NCBI RefSeq assembly: GCF_029023725.1 | Contig: NZ_CP119075.1 | Span: 4,397,501-4,461,500 of the forward strand | Reading direction: 5' to 3' | Length of the DNA stretch: 64,000 nucleotides | DNA from: Synoicihabitans lomoniglobus | GTDB taxonomy: Bacteria; Verrucomicrobiota; Verrucomicrobiia; Opitutales; Opitutaceae | Part shown: positions 48,021 to 57,765 of the stretch, piece by piece | Layout of the letters: every line of letters starts with the position of its first letter | Numbering within the stretch: position 1 is the stretch's first letter | Program-made: the position numbers and the translations under genes | The notes under the pieces: model-generated | The model's input: only the letters and a program-made list of their open reading frames with translations | Databases searched by the model: none | Told to the model about the DNA's origin: nothing

Positions 48021-49574
48021 TCAGTGCAGGGTCACTTCCCGGGGCGCAGGCAAGGTGGCGATAAAGTGGGCGTCGGTGGCTTCGAGTTCCTCCAACAGCG
48101 CCGCCCGCATGCGGAGCAGGTCGGCGCGATGAGCGGACTCCAGCGCGAGATTGCGTTGTTCGTCGGGATCAGCCCTCACATCGTAGAGCTCCTCGATCTC
48201 GTCCGGCACCAGCGAGCGGATGTATTTGAGATCGCCTTCCGAGACAGCCAGCCACCACGGGATGGTGCGGGTGAAGTTGTTCTCATCGGTCACCGCCGTT
48301 TGAATCTGATCGCCGAAACTCGACAGGAAATGCTCGGTCAGCACGCGCCCCGGAACACCGGCCGCGGGATCGCGCAAAGCGGGACGCAGGTTGCGACCGT
48401 GCAACGGCCAATCGACCTCCACGCCAGTATAGCTGAGAATTGTCGGCACGACATCCATGATGCCCACGGGACTGCGCACCACGCCACCCGCGCGAGCTTC
48501 CCCCGGATAACGCACAATCAGCGGCATGCGCAGGCAGGCATCGTAGGGACCCACCTTCCACGCGTAACCGCGCTCGCCCCAGGCGAAACCTTGGTCGGAC
48601 GTGAAAACGATGACCGTGTTGTCGAGTTGGCCCGTCTCCTCGAGCGTCTTATACAAACGACCGATCGCTTCATCGAGACTGACCACGAGTCGGTTGTAGC
48701 CGACAATCAGGTCTTCCAAGCGCACGGAGCGGTGCCCGTAACGCGGACGTCCTTCAATATCGGGTTCGAACATGGTCAGCGTGCGCATGTAGGTCGGCTT
48801 GCCGACCCGCGGTCCATACCAGTCCTCCGGAATCGCGACCTCCACATCCCGATAGTGATCCTTCGCGTCGGCGTGCACCGTGTTGGGGAGATGCGGGGCG
48901 TTGTAGCACAGCCACATCAGCCAGGGCTTGTCGTGATCCCGCCGCATGTAGTCCTCCGCAAAGTCGGTGTAGACAAAAGTTGAATACCCCGGAACCACCT
49001 CCGCCGGAGCTCCGTCGACGCTGAGGGACTGGTTATTATACCAATCTCCCTGGGGCGTGTTTTGGTCCCACACCACCGAATGGTCCCAGAGGTCACCATG
49101 CCCGGCGTTTTGGCCCACGTGCCACTTGCCGATCATCGCCGTTTCGTAGCCGGCTTCACGGAGCTCGCGCGGCCACATGCGAGCGACCGCCGGATCCCAT
49201 CCGTCGCTCATGGTCGCCCATGCTCGCGGCGAATGCGGATCACGATTGAGATCGACGCCCTGGATGGCGTGCGGCTGCTGACCAGTGAGCACGATCGCCC
49301 GACTTGGCGCACACCAGGACGCTCCGTAAGCCATTGAAAAACGCACGCCTTCGATCGCCAGCCGGTCGATGTTTGGCGTCTTTACCCACGGCCGCGCGCC
49401 CTCCTCCAGGTAGGACGACAGCGTGCGGTGGCTCTGGTCATCGGTGTAAATAAACAGGACGTTGGGCCGGTTATCAGCACCGGTCTGCGCGACGGCGCGA
49501 GTGGTCACCGCGCAGACCAATGCCGAGGCCAGCAAAAGTCGGTAAATAGAGAAAGAGGATCGAATCGAAAACAT
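48021..49574 (-). CDS. Exported type I sulfatase, motif CAPSR (paralogue 1)
   Basis: A 517-residue sulfatase, signal peptide about 1-29. Landmarks: YTDDQSHRTLSSYLEEGARPW (metal aspartates at 44-45), C88 in WCAPSRAIVLTGQQPHAIQG, MIGKWHVGQNAGHGDLWDHS near 145, and FTSDQGFAWGERGYAWK near 320, where Gln replaces the usual Asn. It is a close paralogue of the next gene upstream (49626-51185), with most residues identical over the full length; the main difference lies around residues 265-285. Both are spaced 51 bp apart in the operon with two TIM-barrel genes and the heme-c dehydrogenase. Confidence 0.93.
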   Translation of the reverse strand: MFSIRSSFSIYRLLLASALVCAVTTRAVAQTGADNRPNVLFIYTDDQSHRTLSSYLEEGARPWVKTPNIDRLAIEGVRFSMAYGASWCAPSRAIVLTGQQPHAIQGVDLNRDPHSPRAWATMSDGWDPAVARMWPRELREAGYETAMIGKWHVGQNAGHGDLWDHSVVWDQNTPQGDWYNNQSLSVDGAPAEVVPGYSTFVYTDFAEDYMRRDHDKPWLMWLCYNAPHLPNTVHADAKDHYRDVEVAIPEDWYGPRVGKPTYMRTLTMFEPDIEGRPRYGHRSVRLEDLIVGYNRLVVSLDEAIGRLYKTLEETGQLDNTVIVFTSDQGFAWGERGYAWKVGPYDACLRMPLIVRYPGEARAGGVVRSPVGIMDVVPTILSYTGVEVDWPLHGRNLRPALRDPAAGVPGRVLTEHFLSSFGDQIQTAVTDENNFTRTIPWWLAVSEGDLKYIRSLVPDEIEELYDVRADPDEQRNLALESAHRADLLRMRAALLEELEATDAHFIATLPAPREVTLH

Positions 49575-49625
49575 GTTGAGAAAGAGAAACGAAGGTGTTG
49601 GCCGACCGCGGAACGGAATGGAGTT

Positions 49626-51185
49626 TCAGCGGAGCACCATTTCTTGTGGAGCCGGCAGGGAGGACCGGAACTGGGCATTGGTGGACTCCAATTCCTCCGC
49701 CAACGCTTCGCGCATGCGAAGCAGATCAGTCCGATGAGCGGCTTCCAAGGCCAGGTTGCGCTGCTCGCCGGGATCGGCGGCCAAGTCGTAGAGTTCCTCC
49801 ACTTCGTTGGGCACGAGCGTGCGGATGTATTTGAGCCGACCTTCCGTCACCGAAAGCCACCACGGAATGGTGCGCCAAAAGTTGTTATCATCCGTCACCG
49901 CCGTTTGGATCTGATCACCGAAGTTGGATAGGAAATGTTCGGTCAGCACCCGACCGGGCACCCCCGCGGCGGGATCATTCAACGCTGGACGGAGGTTGCG
50001 ACCGTGCAGATCCCAATCCACCTCCAGGCCGGTCAAACTGAGAATCGTGGGCACCACATCAATGATGCTGACGGGACTGCGAACCACCCCGCCCGCTTTC
50101 GCTTCCGGCGGATAACGCACCAGCATCGGCATGCGCAGACAGGCGTCGTAGGGACCCACTTTCCAAGCATAACCATGCTGCCCCCAGGCGAATCCCTGGT
50201 CAGACGTGAACACGATCACCGTATCGTCGAGCTGACCGGTCTCCTCCAGCGTCGCATACAAGCGGCCAATCGCTTCATCGAGGCTGACGACCAGTTCGTG
50301 GTAGTTGGTGATCATCTCCTTCAAACTGTAGCTGCGGTTCGGATAGTGGTAACGTGGGCTGCCTTCAATATCCGGCCGATACATCGTGAGCGTGCGCATG
50401 TAGGCGGGTTTCCCCACGCGCGGGCCATACCAATCCTCCGGAATCTCCACCTCCGCGTCCCGATACGTGCCCTGCGCGTCAGGGTGAACCGTGTTCGGCA
50501 GATGAGGCGCATTGTAACACAGCCAGAGCAACCACGGTTTATCATGATCGCGGCGGATGTAGTCCTCGGCAAAATCGGTGTAGACAAATGTTGAATACCC
50601 CGGAACCACCTCGGCGGGTGCGCCGTCGACGCTCAGCGACTGACCGTTATACCAATCTCCGGTGGGGGTGTTCTGATCCCACACCACCGAATGATCCCAC
50701 AGGTCGCCGTGTCCGGAGTTTTGGCCGGTGTGCCATTTGCCGATCATAGCGGTTTCGTAGCCGGCCTCGCGCAGTTCCCGCGGCCACATGTTGGTGCTCT
50801 CTGCGTTCCAACCCGCTTCCAGCGTCGCCCACGGGCGACGCGAACTCATGTCCCGATTCAAATCGAGGCCCTGAATGGCGTGCGGTTGCTGACCCGTCAG
50901 CACCACCGCCCGACTGGGCACGCACCAGGAGGCGCCGTAGGCGTTGGAAAAACGCACGCCCTCCTTGGCGAGGCGGTCGATGTGGGGAGTTTGGGCCCAA
51001 GGTTGAGCCCCCTCCTCCAGGTAACAACCCAGGGTGCGCATGCTCTGATCGTCCGTGTAGATGAACAGAACATTGGGCCGGTCATCGACCCCGGTTTGTG
51101 CCACCACACGAGCGCCCGCAGCCCAGGCCACCAATGCGGTCACGAGGAGTCGAAGTAGCGTCAGGCGCGGTAAGATGAGGTGCAT
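49626..51185 (-). CDS. Exported type I sulfatase, motif CVPSR (paralogue 2)
   Basis: From the ATG at 51185 this is a 519-residue sulfatase with signal peptide HLILPRLTLLRLLVTALVAW and beyond; 12 extra upstream codons are possible but would spoil the signal. C88 in WCVPSRAVVLTGQQ is at the same position as in paralogue 1, and long shared stretches such as YDACLRMP, VLTEHFLS, FGDQIQTAVTD and VDGAPAEVVPGYSTFVYT in both show a recent tandem duplication. Differences cluster near residues 105-125 (SSRRPWATLEAGWNAEST) and 270-285 (YHYPNRSYSLKEMITNYHE), possibly tuning substrate choice. It begins 36 bp after the sugar-isomerase-like gene before it. Confidence 0.93.
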   Translation of the reverse strand: MHLILPRLTLLRLLVTALVAWAAGARVVAQTGVDDRPNVLFIYTDDQSMRTLGCYLEEGAQPWAQTPHIDRLAKEGVRFSNAYGASWCVPSRAVVLTGQQPHAIQGLDLNRDMSSRRPWATLEAGWNAESTNMWPRELREAGYETAMIGKWHTGQNSGHGDLWDHSVVWDQNTPTGDWYNGQSLSVDGAPAEVVPGYSTFVYTDFAEDYIRRDHDKPWLLWLCYNAPHLPNTVHPDAQGTYRDAEVEIPEDWYGPRVGKPAYMRTLTMYRPDIEGSPRYHYPNRSYSLKEMITNYHELVVSLDEAIGRLYATLEETGQLDDTVIVFTSDQGFAWGQHGYAWKVGPYDACLRMPMLVRYPPEAKAGGVVRSPVSIIDVVPTILSLTGLEVDWDLHGRNLRPALNDPAAGVPGRVLTEHFLSNFGDQIQTAVTDDNNFWRTIPWWLSVTEGRLKYIRTLVPNEVEELYDLAADPGEQRNLALEAAHRTDLLRMREALAEELESTNAQFRSSLPAPQEMVLR

Positions 51186-51221
51186 GGGATTCGGACGAGA
51201 GTTGATATCACCGGAGGGCAT

Positions 51222-52250
<1,029 letters not shown>

Positions 52251-52365
52251 GGGAAAAGGGACTCACTAAGATTCAGGTGAAGGGTTCGAACGGAAATTAA
52301 ACCCCCGCCGCCGGATTACCTGATAAAACCCGACGACAGGGGGTGCGGAGACCGCGAGCCGCGCG

Positions 52366-53409
52366 TTACGTGCAGCCCAAAAGATGACGGAGCGTGTAGC
52401 GTTCGAGTCCTTCGTAATCCCGGTCATCACGAAAGGCTTCGACCTTGGTGAGGTCGTAGGAACGCACCTTGTCCAAAAGGAGTTCAAAATACTCGCGCGT
52501 GTTCTTGAGATGATCCAACACCGGCAGACCCGGCTGCGTGCGCATGGCTTTCACGTCCAGGCCGATGAATTCACCGTTCCCGCCGTAACCCGCTTCCTCC
52601 AGGACGAGGACTTGATCAAAGGCCGAGCGGAGATTCGCGCTGCCAAAATTTTTGTCCTGATCGTATTTGAGGCCGTTCTGATCGTTCAGGTGCACGCTGC
52701 CGAGTTTGTCGTGCGCCAAGGCGAACGCCATCTCATCGCTGGCATCCAACCCGGCAAGCATGGCGTGCGCACTTTCGATGATCACTTTCACGCGCTGGTG
52801 ATCGCGCGAAGCCCGGGACAGGGCGATCGCGTGGCCCGTCGTCGGCACATAAGCGACGTCGGTCGGCTCATTCGGCTTGGGCTCGATCCAAACTTCGATT
52901 TCGGGATCATAATCGAGCACCTTGTCGATCAATTCGAGGATGCGTTCATAAGCCACGCGGGCATTTTTGGCTTCACGAATGTAGGTGCCCTCACGGGCCA
53001 ACCACAGCACAACGGCCTTGGAACCGAGAATGCGGGCGATATCCACTGAACGTTTGGTCCGCTCCCACGCCATCTCGCGGTCCGCGGCGCAGTTGGAGGT
53101 ATAACCGCCGTCGACCGTTTCCGCCGCAAACCACATCCGCGGCGCGACGAATTCCGCCTCCAAGCCTTGGTTGCGCAACATGGTGGCCACTTCGTCGGCC
53201 TTGTTTTCAATCTGGCCGGCCGAAAGCGACTCCAAGCCAGGCACAACGTCGTCGTCATGAAACTGCACGCCGTCGAAACCCATCGGTTTGTAGAGCGCAA
53301 ATTTTTCTTCGTGGGGAAACGCATCGCGCACCGGCGGACCAAACGGGTCGGCACCTTCGCTGATGTTCCACGGACCGAACGAGAATCGATATTGGGTGGG
53401 TGAACTCAT
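52366..53409 (-). CDS. Xylose-isomerase-family sugar isomerase
   Basis: A 347-residue TIM-barrel protein opening RFSFGPWNISEGADPFGPP, close to the start of the shorter class of xylose isomerases (FGLW...RDPFG). Further matches are GFDGVQFHDDDVVPGLESL, VEIWIEPKPNEPTD (a metal-ligand Glu and the conserved Lys of KPNEP), SVHLNDQNGLKYDQDKNFG with metal Asp/His, and FIGLDVKAMRTQ. These suggest a true aldose-ketose isomerase, but not necessarily for xylose. It heads the minus-strand operon of TIM-barrel, two sulfatases and the heme-c dehydrogenase, and faces the AraC regulator across a 223-bp region with an operator-like word. Confidence 0.85.
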   Translation of the reverse strand: MSSPTQYRFSFGPWNISEGADPFGPPVRDAFPHEEKFALYKPMGFDGVQFHDDDVVPGLESLSAGQIENKADEVATMLRNQGLEAEFVAPRMWFAAETVDGGYTSNCAADREMAWERTKRSVDIARILGSKAVVLWLAREGTYIREAKNARVAYERILELIDKVLDYDPEIEVWIEPKPNEPTDVAYVPTTGHAIALSRASRDHQRVKVIIESAHAMLAGLDASDEMAFALAHDKLGSVHLNDQNGLKYDQDKNFGSANLRSAFDQVLVLEEAGYGGNGEFIGLDVKAMRTQPGLPVLDHLKNTREYFELLLDKVRSYDLTKVEAFRDDRDYEGLERYTLRHLLGCT

Positions 53410-53524
53410 GGTATTACAGGATAAAAAGGGGGCTTAAGGGGTGACCGGCGCAAAGCGGGGCCAGCTGACCGAGCGACTCTACCACCACCTCGCCCGACGT
53501 TCTCCGCGTGGAAACTCAAAGAAT

Positions 53525-53539
53525 GACACTTTTATCTCA
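53525..53539 (-). promoter_or_regulatory. Locus-2 operator-like word between the isomerase operon and AraC regulator 2
   Basis: GACACTTTTATCTCA matches 11 of 15 positions of GGCACTTTCGTATCA, the weakest copy of the set. It ends 115 bp upstream of the isomerase start at 53409 in the usual orientation and lies 94 bp upstream of the regulator start, so it could also serve autoregulation. Confidence 0.45.
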
Positions 53540-53632
53540 CGCTATTGCACTGGACACGGATTCGGACTCACTTTCGATCTTCGGCTCGCCATCCATATCG
53601 CCCCTCCCGTCAGCCGAGTATCCAGATATTCC

Positions 53633-54541
53633 ATGCAAGCCCATCGCGAACTCATTCGACTGCAGGAGAACGAAACGTTCCGCGTTCTCCGTTGGAACCG
53701 CTCGGTCGTCTCGGTCGACGTGATCTTTGGCCGCGACCGCTTCACCCAATTGCACGGCCAGGGCGACCACTGGCACTACCACCCCGCCCTCGAACTGACT
53801 CTCATCCAATCCGGCAAGGGCACGCGCCTGGTCGGGGACGACATCGATCTGTTCGAGTCGGGCGACCTCGTGCTCATCGGCCCCAACGTGCCGCACTATT
53901 GGCATATGCGCGGCAACTCCTCGGGCCTGGCGCTGCAGTGGGATTTCCCTAGCGAGCACGGGATTTGGAATTTCCCGGAAGTCGCGCGGCTCCGCGACCT
54001 GACTGATGCCGCTCGCCGTGGCGTGCAGCTCGTCGGAAACACCGCTCTGCGGGTCCGTCAGGCCATGGAAGAAATTGTGCGGGCGGAGGGGCTTACCCGC
54101 CTGGGCATTTTTCTCAAGATTCTGGGCATGCTGGTGGAGTGCTCCAACAAAGATCGGCAACTGCTCTCCGACCAACCGTTCTCTATTTCGAGCAACGCCC
54201 AGACCCAGGAAATCATTCAACGCGCAGTCAGTTACATTCTGGCTCACCATCGCGAGCCCATGGCCCTCAATGATCTGCTCGAACTCACAGGGATGAGTCG
54301 CGCCACCTTTGCCCGCCAGTTTCTACTGCACGCCGGCAAACCGTTTTCCACGTTTCGCAATCAGGTTCGCCTGCAAGCGGTCTGCCACGCGTTGAAAGAA
54401 ACCAACGAACCGGTCAGCAACATCGCACTCGACCATGGGTTCAATCAGCTGTCGTTTTTCAACCGCCTTTTCAACCGTGAGTTCGGCATGAACCCCAGCA
54501 CCTACCGCCGTCGCCATCGCAGCGGCCTGCCGCTCTCCTAG
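53633..54541 (+). CDS. AraC-family transcriptional regulator of locus 2
   Basis: A 302-residue regulator from the ATG at 53633; an upstream frame to 53441 would run through the divergent promoter and lacks family similarity. N-terminal cupin sensor (about 25-110): GDHWHYHPALELTLIQSGKG, LVLIGPNVPHYWHM, LALQWDFPSE. C-terminal HTH pair (about 205-300): EPMALNDLLELTGMSRATFARQF, PVSNIALDHGFNQLSFFNRLF and REFGMNPSTYRRRHRSG. The sensor is of the sugar-responsive group seen next to carbohydrate loci. It is flanked by two units carrying the TGATACGAAAGTGCC-like word and is the leading candidate to bind it. Confidence 0.93.
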   Translation: MQAHRELIRLQENETFRVLRWNRSVVSVDVIFGRDRFTQLHGQGDHWHYHPALELTLIQSGKGTRLVGDDIDLFESGDLVLIGPNVPHYWHMRGNSSGLALQWDFPSEHGIWNFPEVARLRDLTDAARRGVQLVGNTALRVRQAMEEIVRAEGLTRLGIFLKILGMLVECSNKDRQLLSDQPFSISSNAQTQEIIQRAVSYILAHHREPMALNDLLELTGMSRATFARQFLLHAGKPFSTFRNQVRLQAVCHALKETNEPVSNIALDHGFNQLSFFNRLFNREFGMNPSTYRRRHRSGLPLS

Positions 54542-54579
54542 GCCTCCAGCGCAGCCAGATTCCTCCGGATGTGGTGGAA

Positions 54580-54594
54580 TGATACAAAAGTGCC
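54580..54594 (+). promoter_or_regulatory. Locus-2 operator word upstream of the aldolase operon
   Basis: TGATACAAAAGTGCC on the plus strand, differing at one position from the complement of the 40.6 and 44.8 kb copies. It ends 70 bp before the aldolase start at 54665. This copy is inverted in the genome but has the same orientation relative to its gene as the others, which supports function. Confidence 0.72.
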
Positions 54595-54664
54595 ATGCTC
54601 TGAGATGTAGGACGGAGCCAACGGGCCGACACGTCGCTAGCATGCGACACGTAATCCCCCCGGT

Positions 54665-55504
54665 ATGAAACCACTCCGCCTCCAACGCCTTTTCAACTGC
54701 CGCTCCAACCGCTGCTTCGACGTCGCCGTCGACCACGGTTTCTTTAATCAGCCCGGTTTTCTGACCGGCATCGAGAACATGCCGAAGACCATCGCCACGT
54801 TGGTGGAAGCCGGCCCGGATGCGATCCAGCTCACCGTCGGCCAGGCCCGACATCTCACGCGCTCGTTCGGCCGCCCCCCTCCCAGCCTCGTGCTGCGCAC
54901 CGACGCGGCCAACATCTACGGCAAGGAACTGCCCGAAGCCCGCTTCAGCATCATGATCGAGGAGGCCATCCTCCAAGCCGTGCGCCTGGACGCCGCCTGC
55001 GTTTGCGTGAACCTGTTCCAAATTCCCGGCGCCCCCGATATGCACCGCGACTGCGTGCGCAACATCACCAAGCTCAAGGTCGAGGCCGACCACTACGGCA
55101 TGCCCATGATGGTGGAGCCGCTCGTTTTTGCCCCCAACGCCGAGGCCGGTGGTTACATGGTCGACGGCGATGTGGTGAAAATCAAACACCTCGTCCGCCA
55201 GGCCGTGGAACTCGGGGCCGATGTCATCAAGGCCGATCCCACTGCCGACGTCGAAAACTACCATGAGGTCATCGAAGTCGCCGGCGACATTCCCGTATTG
55301 GTGCGGGGCGGCGGCCGCGTGAGCGATCGGGAGATCCTCGACCGCACCCGGAAAATTCTGGCGCAGGGCGCGTCCGGCATCGTTTACGGCCGCAACGTGA
55401 TTCAGCACGAATCGCCTCACGGCATCACCCGCGCCCTCATGGCCGTGGTGCACGAAAACGCGACGGTCGAGGACGCCCTCGCTCTCATCAAATCCGCCGT
55501 TTAA
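54665..55504 (+). CDS. Class I aldolase of the FbaB/LsrF (DhnA) family
   Basis: A 279-residue (beta/alpha)8 aldolase. Visible are VAVDHGFFNQPG near residue 20, ACVCVNLFQIPG, MVEPLVFAPNAEAGGYMVDGD, the Schiff-base lysine in GADVIKADPT near 195, PVLVRGGGR near 220 and GASGIVYGRNVIQHESP near 240 (phosphate-binding end). Family members cleave or condense phosphorylated ketoses, e.g. fructose 1,6-bisphosphate or LsrF substrates. As the first gene of an operon with a PfkB kinase it may cleave a ketose 1-phosphate or bisphosphate. The gene after it starts 63 bp downstream. Confidence 0.85.
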   Translation: MKPLRLQRLFNCRSNRCFDVAVDHGFFNQPGFLTGIENMPKTIATLVEAGPDAIQLTVGQARHLTRSFGRPPPSLVLRTDAANIYGKELPEARFSIMIEEAILQAVRLDAACVCVNLFQIPGAPDMHRDCVRNITKLKVEADHYGMPMMVEPLVFAPNAEAGGYMVDGDVVKIKHLVRQAVELGADVIKADPTADVENYHEVIEVAGDIPVLVRGGGRVSDREILDRTRKILAQGASGIVYGRNVIQHESPHGITRALMAVVHENATVEDALALIKSAV

Positions 55505-55567
55505 CCCCTCGCTCAGCCTCCCGGCTCGGGCGTCCATACCTTGGCTCCCCGACGCTACCCTACATCT

Positions 55568-56689
55568 ATGAAAACCGTGAACATTGGCATCATCGGCGGT
55601 GGCCTCATGGGGCGTGAAATGGCCAGCGCGTTCGCCCGCTGGTGCGCCTTTACCGATTTAAACGTGCGCCCCCAATTGGTCGCTGTCGCCGACCTCAATC
55701 CCGATACGGTCGCGTGGTTCGAACAGATCCCCAGCTGTCGGCAACGGGTGACCGACTACGCCGAGCTCCTCGCCAACCCCGAGGTCGATGTCGTCTACGT
55801 CGCCGTGCCCCACATGCTGCACGAGAAGATTTACCTCGATGTGCTCGCCGCCGGCAAAGACCTGTTGGCCGAGAAACCCTTCGGTATCGACCTCGCCGCC
55901 GCACGTCGTATCGCCGCCGCCGCGGAATCCAGCGGACGCTTCGTGCGCTGCAGTTCCGAAATGCCGTTCTTCCCCGGCGCCCAACGCGCCCTGCAAGCCG
56001 CCCGCAGCGGCAAACTCGGACGCGTGCTGGAGGTCGTGTCCGGCTTCCATCACAGCAGCGATCTCGATCCCGACAAAGCGGCCAACTGGAAACGCCGGAG
56101 TGAAACGTGTGGTGAGGTTGGCGTGCTCGGCGACCTCGGCATGCACGCCTGCCACCTCCCCTTGCGTCTGGGCTGGAAACCGACCCGCCTCTTTGCCCAA
56201 CTGCAAAAAGGGTATCCCGAACGACCCGATGGTCGCGGTGGTCGCGCGGCCTGCGACACGTGGGACAACGCTTTGCTGAACTCCTGGGTGAACATCGACG
56301 GCCACGAAACCCCGTTGCGCTTCGAAATGAAACGGCTCGCGCCCGGTGCGACCAATTCGTGGTTCATTGAAATTCTCGGCACCGACGGCGGGGTGCGCTT
56401 CACTACGGCGGAACCGAAAACCCTGTGGTCCTTCTCCCGCGACAAAGAGCAATGGTGGTCGCGCACCGAACTCGGCTTCAGCACGCCCTTCAAGACCGTG
56501 ACCGGCGGCATCTTCGAGCCGGGTTTCCCTGATGTTATTCAACAGATGTGGGCGGCTTACCTCGCCGAACGCGACGGCAGTTTGGGCGCCCGCTTCGGTT
56601 GCGCCACTCCCGCCGAGGCCATCGCCTCGCACGAGATTTTCGCCGCTGCCCTCACCTCCCACGCCAACCAGTCGGTGCAATGCCTGTAG
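55568..56689 (+). CDS. Gfo/Idh/MocA-family oxidoreductase B
   Basis: A 373-residue dehydrogenase from the ATG at 55568, which begins KTVNIGIIGGGLMGREMASAF, a standard Rossmann start; nine extra upstream codons are not needed. AEKPFGID gives the catalytic Lys and GDLGMHACHLPLRLG the Asp/His pair. The central region (GYPERPDGRGGRAACDTWDN) is typical of myo-inositol or sugar dehydrogenase-like members. Its last codons overlap the PfkB start by 10 bp, so both are translated from one mRNA. It probably oxidises a cyclic sugar or reduces a keto-sugar; the substrate is unknown. Confidence 0.9.
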   Translation: MKTVNIGIIGGGLMGREMASAFARWCAFTDLNVRPQLVAVADLNPDTVAWFEQIPSCRQRVTDYAELLANPEVDVVYVAVPHMLHEKIYLDVLAAGKDLLAEKPFGIDLAAARRIAAAAESSGRFVRCSSEMPFFPGAQRALQAARSGKLGRVLEVVSGFHHSSDLDPDKAANWKRRSETCGEVGVLGDLGMHACHLPLRLGWKPTRLFAQLQKGYPERPDGRGGRAACDTWDNALLNSWVNIDGHETPLRFEMKRLAPGATNSWFIEILGTDGGVRFTTAEPKTLWSFSRDKEQWWSRTELGFSTPFKTVTGGIFEPGFPDVIQQMWAAYLAERDGSLGARFGCATPAEAIASHEIFAAALTSHANQSVQCL

Positions 56690-57753
56690 CACCGGAGCCC
56701 ACCGCCGGCGGCCTCGAACGTCGCGGCGTAATCGCCGGGGGCAATTTCATTGTCGATACTATCATCAGTATCGATGACTACCCTCGCGAGGAGATGCTCG
56801 CCAACATCATCGACGAGTCCCCTTCCAACGGCGGGGGACCCTACAATGTTCTCCGCGACCTCGCCGCACTTAAAAGTCCATTCCCCCTCGAAGCAGTGGG
56901 CTTGGTCGGCGATGATGATAACGGCCGCTGGATCATCGACGACTGCGCGCAGCACGGCATCTCCACCGACCGGCTGCGGGTCGTGACCACCGCCCCGACC
57001 TCTCACACCCACGTCATGACCGCGCAAACGACGGGCCGTCGCACGTTCTTTCATCACCGCGGGGCCAACCGACTGCTCTCGCCGCGGCACTTCGACTTCG
57101 CCCACTCGTCCGCCCGCATCTTTTATCTGGGTTACCTGATGCTCCTGGACCAGCTCGACCAACGCGACGACACCGGTCGCACCGGCGCGTCCCATGTTCT
57201 CGAAGCCGCACAGGCCGCCGGACTCACCACCGTAGTCGATCTCGTGAGCGTGGAAGCTCCCGACTTTCGCGCCACCGTCGCCGCCGCCCTGCCTTGGATT
57301 GATCACCTCATTATCAATGAACTGGAGGCCTCCCGCTTCCTCGGGCGGGCCCTCGAAAACGACGATGCCTCTGCCCTGGAAAACGCCGCCCAACAGATCC
57401 TCGCCGACGGCGTGCGGGTCGCGGTGGTGATCCACACGCCGAGCGGGGCCATCGTCGCCAGCCGCCGCGAAGGTTCGCACAGCCTCGGTTCGCTGGACCT
57501 CGATCCGACCTTGTTTCGAGGAGCCAACGGAGCCGGTGACGGCTTCGCCGCCGGATACATCCACGGTTTGCACGAGGATCTTCCCATTTCCGAGCGTCTG
57601 CTGCTCGCCAATTGCACCGCCGCAGCCTCGCTGAGCGACCCGTCCCCGTCTGCCGGCGTTCGGCCCTCCGCCGCATGCCTGCAACTGGCCGAACGCTACG
57701 GCCTGCGCGAATGGGGGGAGGGCGCCCGACCCGTTTCCGCCCGCCAGGGCTAA
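56680..57753 (+). CDS. PfkB-family sugar kinase
   Basis: A 357-residue kinase from the ATG at 56680, overlapping the preceding stop. GGNFIVDTIISIDDYP and SNGGGPYNVLRDLAAL form the N-terminal PfkB signature (sugar-binding), GLVGDDDNGRWIIDDC follows, and GANGAGDGFAAGYIHG near 290 is the second signature with the catalytic Asp and anion hole. RRTFFHHRGANRLL contributes the lid. It should phosphorylate a ketose or sugar acid (fructose, tagatose, 2-keto-3-deoxy sugar acid type). With the aldolase two genes before it, a kinase-aldolase pair is formed. Confidence 0.9.
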   Translation: MPVAPEPTAGGLERRGVIAGGNFIVDTIISIDDYPREEMLANIIDESPSNGGGPYNVLRDLAALKSPFPLEAVGLVGDDDNGRWIIDDCAQHGISTDRLRVVTTAPTSHTHVMTAQTTGRRTFFHHRGANRLLSPRHFDFAHSSARIFYLGYLMLLDQLDQRDDTGRTGASHVLEAAQAAGLTTVVDLVSVEAPDFRATVAAALPWIDHLIINELEASRFLGRALENDDASALENAAQQILADGVRVAVVIHTPSGAIVASRREGSHSLGSLDLDPTLFRGANGAGDGFAAGYIHGLHEDLPISERLLLANCTAAASLSDPSPSAGVRPSAACLQLAERYGLREWGEGARPVSARQG

Positions 57754-57765
57754 CTTCCCCGCCGC

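Noticed and set aside
53441-53632. N-terminal extension of AraC regulator 2
   Set aside because: It would cover the divergent promoter region and the operator-like word, and lacks similarity to the cupin domain start.
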